Shown here one piece after another: positions 8,772 through 17,812 of a stretch of DNA of 64,000 bases. Below the pieces are notes generated by a model. That model was not told where the DNA came from and made no database searches. It worked only from the letters and a program-made list of their open reading frames with translations. Position numbers and translations under genes: made by a program. The stretch's first letter is position 1. Each line of letters begins with the position of its first letter. Source of the DNA: Brevundimonas subvibrioides (lineage in GTDB: Bacteria; Pseudomonadota; Alphaproteobacteria; Caulobacterales; Caulobacteraceae). The stretch lies in the NCBI RefSeq assembly GCF_027271155.1, contig NZ_CP114542.1, forward strand, positions 2,899,001-2,963,000, in the 5' to 3' direction.

Positions 8772-9770
8772 ATGTCTCTGGATGCCAAGATCATGTCGTC
8801 TCCCGAAGCCGTCGGCGAGATGACCGAGCACGCCCGGTCCGTCATCCGGCTGAACATCGAGGCCCTGCAGGCGCTGGAACGGACGGTGGACGCAAGCGTG
8901 GCGCGCGCCTGCGACATCATCCTGTCGCGGCCGGGCTATGTCGTCGTCACCGGCATCGGCAAGTCGGGCCATATCGGCGGAAAGATCGCCGCGACCCTGG
9001 CGTCCACGGGCACCAACGCCTTCTTCGTCCATCCCGCCGAAATGAGCCACGGCGACCTGGGGATGCTGCGTCATGACACGACGCTGCTGGCCATTTCCAA
9101 TTCGGGCGAGAGTCGCGAACTGCGCGATCCCCTGCTCTTCTGCCAGCGAAACGGCATTCCGGTCATCGGCATGACCCAGCGGGCCTCCTCCTTCCTGGCC
9201 CGCATGTCGGCGGTCGCCCTGGTCATGCCCAGCGTGGCGGAGGCCTGTCCGAACGGCCTGGCCCCCACCACCTCGACCGTAATGACCCTGGCGCTGGGCG
9301 ATGCCCTGGCCATGGTGTTGATGGACCGGCGCGGGTTTTCGGCCATGGATTTCGGCATGCACCACCCGGGCGGAGCCCTGGGGATGAGCCTGCAGAGCGT
9401 GCGGGAGTGGATGGGCGACAACCACGCCCCGCCACCCACGGTGCCGCTGAAGGCCAGTTTCGCGGACGTGGTCGCCTCCATCACCGCCGGCCGAAAGGGG
9501 GCCGTGGCCGTGCTGGACGAGGACGGCAAGCTGGCGGGGATGATCACCGACGGCGATGTGCGCCGGGCCTTTGCAGCCGACGTCACGGGCGTCGTGGCCG
9601 ACGACGTGATGAACCGGCAGCCGATCACCGTGACCCCCGACCAGCGGATGAGCGACGTCGTCGACCTGCTCACGGCGAACCGGATTTCCAACCTGTTCGT
9701 GGTTCGGGACGGGCGGCCCCAGGCGATCGTCCATGTCGCCGAGCTGATGCAGGCCGGCTATCTGTCCTGA
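8772..9770 (+). CDS. kdsD: D-arabinose-5-phosphate isomerase (SIS domain plus two CBS domains)
   Basis: A 332-aa KpsF/GutQ/KdsD-family enzyme converting ribulose-5-phosphate to arabinose-5-phosphate, the first step to Kdo. The SIS domain spans about residues 30-190 (YVVVTGIGKSGHIGGKIAAT, FFVHPAEMSHGDLGML, LLAISNSGESREL, MDFGMHHPGGALG). A CBS pair follows (about 205-330: MITDGDVRRAF, ISNLFVVRDGRPQAI). Length is normal. It is divergent from otsB. A KpsS-like capsule gene at the left window end and the glycosyltransferase immediately downstream fit a role in surface polysaccharide, but Kdo is also needed for LPS. Confidence 0.93.
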   Translation: MSLDAKIMSSPEAVGEMTEHARSVIRLNIEALQALERTVDASVARACDIILSRPGYVVVTGIGKSGHIGGKIAATLASTGTNAFFVHPAEMSHGDLGMLRHDTTLLAISNSGESRELRDPLLFCQRNGIPVIGMTQRASSFLARMSAVALVMPSVAEACPNGLAPTTSTVMTLALGDALAMVLMDRRGFSAMDFGMHHPGGALGMSLQSVREWMGDNHAPPPTVPLKASFADVVASITAGRKGAVAVLDEDGKLAGMITDGDVRRAFAADVTGVVADDVMNRQPITVTPDQRMSDVVDLLTANRISNLFVVRDGRPQAIVHVAELMQAGYLS

Positions 9771-9814
9771 GCCGTGGCGGCCGGTTGACCCCCAGGGGTC
9801 GAGGGTCTACGCCG

Positions 9815-9940
9815 ATGAGCGCCAACCCCGCCGAAGAGCTGGACTTGACTGAATTCCCTGACGTGTCGAGGCGTGATCTGCGGCATTCGATGTTGCGGAT
9901 GTGCTGCGGAGGCGATGCCGCGATCGGGGAGCCGGCTTGA
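9815..9940 (+). CDS. Small ORF (41 aa) overlapping the start of the glycosyltransferase gene
   Basis: An ATG at 9815 opens an acidic-then-cysteine-bearing peptide (MSANPAEELDLTEFPDVSRR, later MLRMCCGGDAA) that ends with TGA at 9938-9940. This TGA overlaps the TTG start of the glycosyltransferase in a TTGA junction, the kind of coupling seen elsewhere in this window. The ribosome site is weak. No family is recognised. It may be a real small protein or only a translational coupler. Confidence 0.42.
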   Translation: MSANPAEELDLTEFPDVSRRDLRHSMLRMCCGGDAAIGEPA

Positions 9941-11222
9941 CCCTGTCCGTTCTCTTCGATGCCAGCCGGCTGGTCAGCCGCGCCGACCGCACTGCGCCGA
10001 CAGGCGTGGACCGTGTCTGTCTGGCCTATGCCGAATGGCTGCTGTCGCGTTCCGATCTCGCGGTCACGGCCGTCCGGACCCGCAAGGAAAAGCTGGTGGC
10101 GCTGGACCCGGTATGGTTCCGCGACTGCGTGCGGGGCCTGCGGGCGCGCTGGACAGGCGGGGCGTCGGAGCGAGCCCTCACGTCCGACGAACAACGATTG
10201 ATCGCGGCCCTGGCCACGCCCGGACGCGCGCCCGAATCGATCATGGGAACGCCGCCGCCGCCGACCGTCGCCAGGACCGGTGCCGCGTCGCGGCTGTGGC
10301 GCTTTCTGAGCGGACCGCAACCGCGACAGACCAGCGTGCTGCCGGACGGTGCGTTGTATTTCAATGTGGGTCATACGGGCCTGGTCGACGCCACGATCCT
10401 GGCATCCCTTGCTGCGCGTGGCGTCGAGCGGATCGTGATGCTGCATGATCTGATCCCCATCACCCATCCGGAATTCTGCCGACCCGGCGACGGCGACAAG
10501 CATCGGGAACGCGTCCTGAGCACGCTACGGCACGCCTCGCGCATTCTGGTCAACTCGCGATACACCGCCCACGAGCTGCTTGCCTTTGCAGCGCGCGAAG
10601 GTCTGGATCCGCCCCCGATCGACGCGATCCACCTGGGCCTTGAGCCGTCGTTCGTGGGGGCTCGAAACGGTGCGCCGACAGGCCGATATTTCGTCCATGT
10701 CGGGACGATCGAGGCGCGCAAGAACCTGGCCTTTCTGCTGACTCTTTGGCGCCGTCTGGCCGAACAGCTGGGGACCGAAGCGCCCCAGCTGGTCCTGATC
10801 GGACGGTATGGCTGGGAGAATGAGGCGGTTCTGGATCACCTCGAGCGATCGCCGCCTCTTCGCGGTCTGGTCCACCAGGCTTCAGACCTTCCCGATACGG
10901 TGCTGGCCGACCTGATGGCCGGTGCCTGCGCCGTTCTTGCCCCCTCCTCCGTGGAAGGATTCGACCTGCCGGCGGTGGAGGCCTGCGCCCTGGGCATTCC
11001 GCTGATCGCCTCCGACATTCCCGCGCATCGCGAGCTTGTGCCGGGGGCGTTGCTGATCGATCCGCTGGATGGAGTCGGCTGGCTGGCGGCGATCGAGGCG
11101 GCGATGCGGCGGCCGCCGGAGACGCCGCCTTACAGTGCACCCTCCTGGTCGGACCATTTCGCGAAAGTTTCAGGCGCTCTGGGGCTGGATCCCGTGCCCG
11201 GTGCGGTCGGCACGCCTCCTGA

Positions 11223-12224
<1,002 letters not shown>

Positions 12225-12258
12225 CCCCGCCATATGGGGATGACGGTCCCTGCGGCAA

Positions 12259-12828
12259 TCAGGCGGCGTTGGCGGCCTTGCCCTTGGCCCTGGCGGCCTG
12301 GGCGTCTTCATGGGCGCGCATGCCGATGGCGATCAGCTCGGCGGCCTCGCCAGCGTCTCCCCAGCCCCGGACCGTGACCGACTTGCCCTTTTCCAGGTCC
12401 TTGTAGCGGCTGAAGAAGTGCTCGATCTGCTCGACCAGGATGGTCGGCAGCTGCCGATAGCTGGCAATATCGGTGTAGTAGGGGTTCAGCTTGTCGACCG
12501 GCACGGCCAGGATTTTTTCGTCGCCACCGGCCTCGTCGACCATCTTCAGCACGCCGATCGGGCGCGAACGGATGATGCAGCCCGGCACCACCGGCGTCGG
12601 GTTCAGCACGATGACATCGCAGGGGTCACCGTCGTCCGACAGGGTATGCGGAATGAAGCCGTAGTTGCCGGGATAGTACATCGACGTATGCAGGAAGCGA
12701 TCGACGAACAGGGCACCCGAGGCCTTGTCCATCTCATACTTGACCGGCAGGCCGCCCTGCGGGATTTCGATGACGACGTTGATGTCCCAGGGCGGGTTGG
12801 GTCCGACGGGAATAGCGTCGAGGTTCAT
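12259..12828 (-). CDS. ppa: Inorganic pyrophosphatase
   Basis: A 189-aa family I soluble pyrophosphatase that hydrolyses PPi to two phosphates and pulls biosynthetic reactions forward. Metal-binding signature [10 protein letters not shown] is present, together with [33 protein letters not shown] and the late [13 protein letters not shown] motif with its conserved YKDLE. The start at 12828 gives [20 protein letters not shown], the normal N-terminus. It has a divergent neighbour (DUF599 protein). Confidence 0.96.
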   Translation of the reverse strand: MNLDAIPVGPNPPWDINVVIEIPQGGLPVKYEMDKASGALFVDRFLHTSMYYPGNYGFIPHTLSDDGDPCDVIVLNPTPVVPGCIIRSRPIGVLKMVDEAGGDEKILAVPVDKLNPYYTDIASYRQLPTILVEQIEHFFSRYKDLEKGKSVTVRGWGDAGEAAELIAIGMRAHEDAQAARAKGKAANAA

Positions 12829-12934
12829 ACCGGGCTCGATTGTGCGACTGCGAAAGAGAGGCAGGCGTGATAGGGCCTGCAGCGCTGCACGGCAAGCCGC
12901 GATGGCGGGCCGCGCGCATGGAGACAGCGGAGCA

Positions 12935-13636
12935 ATGACGGCAATCGACGGGCTGGGACTGGCGCTCTTCTTCCTGTGCTGGCTGGGGTACGACCCCTTG
13001 CTGCGCGTCCTGGCCCACCGCAGCGGATCGCTGAACTCGGACATGCTGACCATCCGCCATGCCTGGATGACGGCGATGACGCACCGGGAGATCCGGCTTC
13101 TGGACAGCCAGCTTCTGGGGCATTCGATCAATTCGGGTTCGTTCTTTGCCTCGTCCAACCTGCTGCTGATCGCAGGGGTCGGCGGCATCCTGTTCGGCGG
13201 GGATCAGGCCCTGCAGGGGTTCACCGCCGTCGGCGCGGAGGATGTGCCGGTCAAGCTGCTTGAGGCCAAGCTGGGCCTGGTGCTGCTGTGCCTGGCCCGA
13301 GGCCTACTCGATTTCATCTGGTCGATCCGGCAGATGAACTATGCGCTGGCCCTGATCGGGGCCGCGCCGGAAGTGCATTCGGAGGGCGACCGGATCGCCT
13401 TCGGTGAGGCCACGGCCGAGGTGCTGAACCCGGCGCTTGCCGCCTTCAGCCAGGGGGTCAGGGGATACTATTTCGCCCTGGCCGCCGCCGCATGGCTGTT
13501 CGGGCCGATCTGGCTGGCGGCCGGGGTGCTGTCGGTGTTCGCCCTGCTGGTCTGGCGTCAGTCCGCCTCGCCGGCCGCCCGGGCGATCCGTACGGCAAGA
13601 CGGCTGATCGAGGTCAATCGCGCGTCCGGAACCTGA
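12935..13636 (+). CDS. DUF599 family membrane protein
   Basis: A 233-aa protein with about four hydrophobic segments: residues 5-25, a region around 75-95, one near 115-135, and a pair after 180. The N-terminal GLALFFLCWLGYDPLLR and WMTAMTHREIRLLDSQLLGH match the DUF599 family, which is widespread in Proteobacteria and of unknown function. GGAG precedes the ATG at 12935. It sits head to head with ppa; the small-RNA locus follows it on the same strand. Confidence 0.85.
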   Translation: MTAIDGLGLALFFLCWLGYDPLLRVLAHRSGSLNSDMLTIRHAWMTAMTHREIRLLDSQLLGHSINSGSFFASSNLLLIAGVGGILFGGDQALQGFTAVGAEDVPVKLLEAKLGLVLLCLARGLLDFIWSIRQMNYALALIGAAPEVHSEGDRIAFGEATAEVLNPALAAFSQGVRGYYFALAAAAWLFGPIWLAAGVLSVFALLVWRQSASPAARAIRTARRLIEVNRASGT

Positions 13637-13640
13637 CATT

Positions 13641-13651
13641 TTGCACTGCAA
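13641..13651. promoter_or_regulatory. TTGCACTGCAA element, upstream copy
   Basis: TTGCACTGCAA lies directly after the DUF599 gene. A related GTGCATTGCAA lies at 13775-13785 inside the small-RNA promoter. TGC/GCA palindromes of this type resemble binding sites of PhaR/AniA, the polyhydroxybutyrate regulator in alphaproteobacteria; this is from memory and not tested here. Confidence 0.4.
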
Positions 13652-13764
13652 TATGATTGGCGGTCATAGGGAGCGTCCGTTTCCCGCCGTGAAATCGCTT
13701 GCATCGCGCCACACGGGCATTTCGGTCGGTAACACGGCGTGATCGCAGGCGCGTTAAACCTTGC

Positions 13765-13793
13765 TTGACGTATTGTGCATTGCAACCTAGCTT
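13765..13793 (+). promoter_or_regulatory. Promoter of the small RNA with an embedded GTGCATTGCAA site
   Basis: TTGACG (13765-13770), a 17-nt spacer and TAGCTT (13788-13793) form a plausible sigma70 promoter. The spacer contains GTGCATTGCAA (13775-13785), related to the TTGCACTGCAA 124 nt upstream. A regulator bound there would block RNA polymerase. Transcription would start near 13800. Confidence 0.6.
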
Positions 13794-13799
13794 GAACTT

Positions 13800-13880
13800 C
13801 GACGCCTCCGGGCGTCTTGCCCTTCCTGGGCGTTTCCTCCCTATAGACTTTATGCCGCGCCCTCGGGCGCGGCTTTTTTT
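13800..13880 (+). ncRNA. Candidate small RNA, suhB/mmgR (alpha-r8)-like
   Basis: About 81 nt between a promoter and a perfect intrinsic terminator, with no ORF. Order: 5' hairpin (GACGCC-TCCG-GGCGTC, 13801-13816), single-stranded core CCTTCCTGGGCGTTTCCTCC, then the terminator stem and seven U. The UUCCUGGGCGUUUCCUCCC core is, to my memory, the conserved segment of the alphaproteobacterial suhB/mmgR family, which includes S. meliloti MmgR, a regulator of polyhydroxybutyrate storage. The CCUCC part could pair with ribosome-binding sites of targets. The family call is from memory; that it is a transcribed RNA is well supported by architecture. Confidence 0.7.
13854..13880 (+). terminator. Rho-independent terminator of the small RNA
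   Basis: GCCGCGCC (13854-13861), loop CTCG, GGCGCGGC (13866-13873), followed by seven T. This is the strongest intrinsic terminator in the window. It would also separate the RNA from the convergent amidohydrolase gene ending at 13889. Confidence 0.9.
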
Positions 13881-13888
13881 GGCCGCTG

Positions 13889-14761
13889 TCACAGTTTGTC
13901 GGCGGCCAGTTCCGCGATCACCCCGGCCAGGGCAGACCTGAAGCTCTCATACTCCGACGAAGGCTCCAGGGTGCGCTCGTCCAGATAGAGGGCGCGGTTG
14001 ATCTCCACCTGTAGCGCTTCATATCCAGCCCCCGGTCGCCCCCAGTGCTGGGTGGCATAACCGCCGGCATAGGGCGCGTTCAGCCCGACCCGCCACCCCC
14101 GGGCCTCGAAAAGGGCGCGCGCCCGACGTGAGGTCGCCGACCGGCAGGCCGCCCCGTGACGGTCTCCCAGGATGATGTCCACGCTCCTCTGCCCCCGGCC
14201 GGGCACACCGGCCGCCCGGGACGGCATCGAATGCCAGTCGACCAGCATGGCCATGCCGTGACGGTGCCTGGCCGCAGCCATCAAGGCCTGCAAGGCCGCA
14301 TGGTAAGGTGTGTGAACCCGCGCGATCCGGCCCTCGGCCTCGGCCAGCGAAAGGCGGCGGTCATAGAGCGGGGTGCCGTCACCCGCACGCCGCGGAACCA
14401 CCCCGAACCCCGCGGCGACCTTGCCGGTCGGTTCGGCCATCGGCGCATCCTCGATCAGGACCGGATCGATCTCGGTCGGAGATCGATTCAGGTCCAGATA
14501 GGCGCGCGAGATCCGGGCGCTCAGGACCGGAACACCATGGTCGGCGCCGACCGCGATCAGGCGATCGACGGCCACGTCCTCGGCGCTTCTCAGAGTCAGC
14601 GGGGACAGGCCGGGGACCGAACGCATGTCATCGGGCCTGTGAGCCCCGGAGTGCGGCGAGGCGAAGACCAGACGCCCCGCCGGTCCGCCGGGCCAGACGA
14701 TGTCGAACACGTCGCCCGACGGGATCGAAGGCGGCGGATGTGGGCTCGGCTCAGGGGTCAC
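13889..14761 (-). CDS. N-formylglutamate amidohydrolase family protein
   Basis: A 290-aa cytoplasmic hydrolase of the FGase family. Motifs visible: LVFASPHSGAHRP with the metal-binding histidine, SAEDVAVDRLIAVGADHGVP, LDLNRSPTEIDP, MLVDWHSMPSRA, VDIILGDRHGAACR and YATQHWGRPGAGYEALQVEI. These enzymes release formate and glutamate from N-formylglutamate at the end of histidine degradation, but no hut genes are nearby, so the substrate may be another N-acyl amino acid. The gene is divergent from cpdR. Confidence 0.85.
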   Translation of the reverse strand: MTPEPSPHPPPSIPSGDVFDIVWPGGPAGRLVFASPHSGAHRPDDMRSVPGLSPLTLRSAEDVAVDRLIAVGADHGVPVLSARISRAYLDLNRSPTEIDPVLIEDAPMAEPTGKVAAGFGVVPRRAGDGTPLYDRRLSLAEAEGRIARVHTPYHAALQALMAAARHRHGMAMLVDWHSMPSRAAGVPGRGQRSVDIILGDRHGAACRSATSRRARALFEARGWRVGLNAPYAGGYATQHWGRPGAGYEALQVEINRALYLDERTLEPSSEYESFRSALAGVIAELAADKL

Positions 14762-14886
14762 CCGACCCGCATAGACTGTTTTTGCCCGTCATCCACAGCC
14801 CGGCCGGTCGCCGGATCGATGAATTTCATGGCCGGTTTACCGTTCTCGGCCTAGCCTGTTGGCCTGAACCGGGGGACGACGAAAGC

Positions 14887-15246
14887 ATGGCGCGCATTCT
14901 GCTGGCCGAAGACGACTCATCGCTGCGAGGTTTCCTGACCCGGGCGCTGGAACGGGCGGGACACGAGGTGGTGGACTGCGAGAATGGCGACGAGGCCATC
15001 GACGCTCTGGAAAGTGGTCCCTACGATCTTCTGCTGACCGATATCGTGATGCCCGGTGCCGACGGGATCGAGGTCGCCCGCGTGGCCGCCGCCCGTCAGC
15101 CCGGCCTGCGCATCATGTTCATCACCGGCTTCGCGGCCGTCGCCCTGAGCGCGGCCCAGGCCAGCCCCCAGGCCAAGGTCCTGTCCAAACCCGTCCATCT
15201 GCGCGACCTGGTCGCCGAGGTCGACAAGATGTGCGCGGCGGCCTGA
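14887..15246 (+). CDS. cpdR: Single-domain response regulator CpdR
   Basis: A 119-aa receiver domain without output domain. The phospho-acceptor is D52 in LLLTDIVMPGADGIEV, the acidic pair is in ILLAEDDSS, and the conserved switch region is IMFITGFAAVAL with K in KVLSKPVHLRDL. The FITGFAAVAL and SKPxHLRDLV strings are those of Caulobacter CpdR, which in its unphosphorylated form delivers substrates such as CtrA and PdeA to ClpXP and is phosphorylated through ChpT. The start follows GGGGGACGA. Function is inferred from this similarity. Confidence 0.9.
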   Translation: MARILLAEDDSSLRGFLTRALERAGHEVVDCENGDEAIDALESGPYDLLLTDIVMPGADGIEVARVAAARQPGLRIMFITGFAAVALSAAQASPQAKVLSKPVHLRDLVAEVDKMCAAA

Positions 15247-15266
15247 ATATCGCCCCGGTTTCGCCC

Positions 15267-15296
15267 TTGCGGCCTTCGCATGGGCTGGGGTATAGA
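15267..15296 (+). promoter_or_regulatory. Promoter of tRNA-Val
   Basis: TTGCGG (15267-15272), 18-nt spacer, TATAGA (15291-15296), placed about 40 nt before the mature tRNA 5' end. Confidence 0.6.
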
Positions 15297-15337
15297 CCCC
15301 TCCTTCCCGTTCCGGACCTGTCCGGAACCGTCTTGGC

Positions 15338-15412
15338 GGATGCGTAGCTCAGCGGGAGAGCACCTCGTTGACATCGAGGGGGTCACAGGTTCAATCCCTG
15401 TCGCGTCCACCA
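15338..15412 (+). tRNA. tRNA-Val (anticodon GAC)
   Basis: A full cloverleaf of 75 nt including an encoded CCA. Acceptor GGATGCG pairs with CGCGTCC. D arm GCTC-GAGC, anticodon stem CCTCG/CGAGG with loop TTGACAT, and T arm ACAGG-TTCAATC-CCTGT are all present. The discriminator is A. Confidence 0.97.
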
Positions 15413-15457
15413 TTCCTTTCCCGTCCAGACCGCGCCGCCCGACCGGCCGCAGCGTTG

Positions 15458-16261
15458 TCAGAGCCGGGTGCGCAGCGACCACAGCTCCGGGAAGCACCGC
15501 CGCTCCAGCGTCGATGACAGATAGCCGACGCCGTCGGTCCCGCCTGTGCCTCGACGGCGTCCGATGATGCGCTCTACCGTCACCACATGCTTGTGCCGCC
15601 AGGTGACCAGGGCGTCGTCCAGATCGACCAGCTTCTCGGCCAGCTGGTACAGCTCCCACCATCGGCCGGTGTCGCGATAGACCTCCAGCCAGGCGGCCTC
15701 GACGGCCTCGTCGGGCACATAGCGCTGACTGACGTCGCGGTTCAGGACGGCCTCGGGCACCGGCATGCCCGCCGCTGCCAGTTGCGACAGGGCGTCGTCG
15801 TAGAGACTGGGCGCGGCCAGGGCGGCCGACAGGGCGGCGTGCGCCTCGGGCCGGTCTTCCTGGAACACCAGGAATTTGGGATCCTTCAGGCCCAGCATGG
15901 TCTCGAGACGCCGGAACTGGTCGCTCTGGAAGCCGGAACTGGACCCCAGCACGCCCCGGAACATCAGGTAGTCCGCCGGCGTCATGGTGGCCAGAATGTC
16001 CCAGCTCTGGGTCATCACGGCCTGGATGCGGCTGACCCGGGCCAGGCTCTTGTAGGCCGGAACCAGGTCGCCCGAGCGCACCAGGGTCTTGGCCAGGGCG
16101 ACTTCATGCAGGATCTGCTTGAGCCACAGCTCCTTGGCCTGGTGAATGACGACGAACAGCATTTCGTCGTGCTGGTCGCTGAGAGGGTTCTGGGCCGACA
16201 GCAGCCGGTCCAGGTCCAGATAGCGCGCATAGGTCATGTCGGCGGGGGGCGTGTCGCTCAT
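15458..16261 (-). CDS. kynA: Tryptophan 2,3-dioxygenase
   Basis: A 267-aa heme enzyme that opens the indole ring of tryptophan to N-formylkynurenine, the first step of the kynurenine route. Conserved strings: YARYLDLDRLLSAQNPLS, DEMLFVVIHQAKELWLKQ, SGFQSDQFRRLE, WWELYQLAEKLVDLDDALVTWRHKH and GTGGTDGVGYL. The start at 16261 gives MSDTPPADMTYARYL; an in-frame ATG further up is unlikely. No kynureninase or formamidase gene is adjacent. Length is normal for bacterial TDO. Confidence 0.95.
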   Translation of the reverse strand: MSDTPPADMTYARYLDLDRLLSAQNPLSDQHDEMLFVVIHQAKELWLKQILHEVALAKTLVRSGDLVPAYKSLARVSRIQAVMTQSWDILATMTPADYLMFRGVLGSSSGFQSDQFRRLETMLGLKDPKFLVFQEDRPEAHAALSAALAAPSLYDDALSQLAAAGMPVPEAVLNRDVSQRYVPDEAVEAAWLEVYRDTGRWWELYQLAEKLVDLDDALVTWRHKHVVTVERIIGRRRGTGGTDGVGYLSSTLERRCFPELWSLRTRL

Positions 16262-16357
16262 GCGCCGCTGTATCGGCTCCCGGGGCCTCGACCTCAACCC
16301 ATGAGAAGGGCACGGGCGACGCCGGACGTGACGACGCGAGCCATCGCATCAGCACAT

Positions 16358-17812
16358 CTAGGCTGAACGCGAGCCCTGAATGCCCGGACAGGCGCGGTCC
16401 AGCGCGCTCGACCACCGGCGCACGGCGGCGACGAACACGGGGTTTCCGGACAGGCTGCCGAAGATGTCCGTCATGGCGAGAACGGGTCCGGGGTCGGGTG
16501 CCCGGGACCGCGCGCGTGCCCTGAGATCGTCTGCCAGGGGATGGCGCAGGACCAGCGCCCCATCGCCGATCGTCGCCAGCCGACGGATCCAGGCCGCCAC
16601 GGCGATCGCCAGCCGGTTGAAGGGTCGCCCCTGTTCCAGTCTGTCCCGGATGGGATCGAGCAGCAGATTGAGCGACGCATCGGTGTTGATCCGTTCGAGC
16701 GTGTCCTCCAGCGTCCGGTTGGAAAACCGCTTCACCAGCCTGTCCTGATAGGCCTGAAGATCGACCGGCAGGGCCGCCGGCAAGGTCGGTGCCGTTTCCC
16801 GGCGCATCAGGGCGCGGATGTAGCGCTCCAGTCGCGGATCGCGCATCGCCTCGGCGACCATTCGATGACCCGCCAGCCAGCCGACGGACGCCAGGGCCAG
16901 ATGGCTGGCGTTCAGCAGCCGCAGCTTCATCTGCTCGAACGGTTCGACGTCGGCCGTGAACTGGACCCCGACGGCCTCCCAGTCCGGACGGCCGTCGGCG
17001 AAATCATCCTCGATCACCCACTGGGTGAAGGGCTCGCAGAAGATGGGCCAGCGATCCGCGATGCCGTACGCCGCCTCGAAGGCCGCGACATCTGCGGGCC
17101 GCGTCACGGGCGTGATGCGATCGACCATGGTGCCGGGAAACCGGGCATGGGTGCCGATCCATTCGGCCAGCCCGGCGTCGATCCGCCCGGCCAGGGCCAG
17201 CACCGCATTCCGGAGCAATCGCCCGTTCCCGGGCAGGTTATCGCAACTCAATGCGGTGAAGGCAGGCCGGCCCGCGTCCCTGCGACGACGGCAGGCTTCG
17301 ACCAGGATCCCGATCGGGCTGGTCGGCGCGCGCGGCGTGGCCAGATCGGCGACGATGGCGGGATGGGAGAAGTCCAGCCGACGGGTTTCGGCGTCCAGGC
17401 AGTAGCCGGTCTCGCTGACCGTCAGGCTGACGATCCGGACGCCGGGAGCCTGGATTCGGTCCAGAACCCTGTCCACAGCTCCGGGCCCCAGGATGTCGGT
17501 GATGGAGCCGACGACCTGGGCCGATGCGCGATCGTCGTCGCGCTCGATCAGGGTGTAGAGGCCGTCCTGTGGCCCCAGCGCCTCGCACACGCGGGCGTCG
17601 CCGGGCATCAGGCCCACCCCCACGATACCCCAGTCCATCGCCTGTCCCCGGTTCATCAGGGCATGGACGTAGCGCGCCATATGGGCGCGATGGAACGCGC
17701 CGGGCCCGATGTGGACTATACCGGGCGTGATGGCCCGGGGGTCGTAGGTCAGGCCGGCGATGTCACGGGGCAGACGGTCCAGCGTCGCGCGTGACAGCCG
17801 GGGCGCGGTCAC
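16358..17812 (-). CDS. Mannitol dehydrogenase family protein (mannitol 2-dehydrogenase / fructuronate reductase type)
   Basis: A 484-aa NAD-dependent polyol/aldonate dehydrogenase. The N-terminal Rossmann part has IVHIGPGAFHRAHMARYVH. The middle has FTALSCDNLPGNG, MVDRITPVTRP and KLRLLNASHLALASVGWLAG, with the lysine motif of the family. The GTG start at 17812 is fixed by a 4-nt GTGA overlap with the MFS gene and by GGACGGAC upstream. It closes an operon AraC-FadR-MFS-dehydrogenase. In this family UxuB reduces D-fructuronate while MtlK oxidises mannitol; the GntR regulator and transporter favour a sugar-acid or polyol route, but the substrate cannot be fixed. Confidence 0.88.
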   Translation of the reverse strand: MTAPRLSRATLDRLPRDIAGLTYDPRAITPGIVHIGPGAFHRAHMARYVHALMNRGQAMDWGIVGVGLMPGDARVCEALGPQDGLYTLIERDDDRASAQVVGSITDILGPGAVDRVLDRIQAPGVRIVSLTVSETGYCLDAETRRLDFSHPAIVADLATPRAPTSPIGILVEACRRRRDAGRPAFTALSCDNLPGNGRLLRNAVLALAGRIDAGLAEWIGTHARFPGTMVDRITPVTRPADVAAFEAAYGIADRWPIFCEPFTQWVIEDDFADGRPDWEAVGVQFTADVEPFEQMKLRLLNASHLALASVGWLAGHRMVAEAMRDPRLERYIRALMRRETAPTLPAALPVDLQAYQDRLVKRFSNRTLEDTLERINTDASLNLLLDPIRDRLEQGRPFNRLAIAVAAWIRRLATIGDGALVLRHPLADDLRARARSRAPDPGPVLAMTDIFGSLSGNPVFVAAVRRWSSALDRACPGIQGSRSA

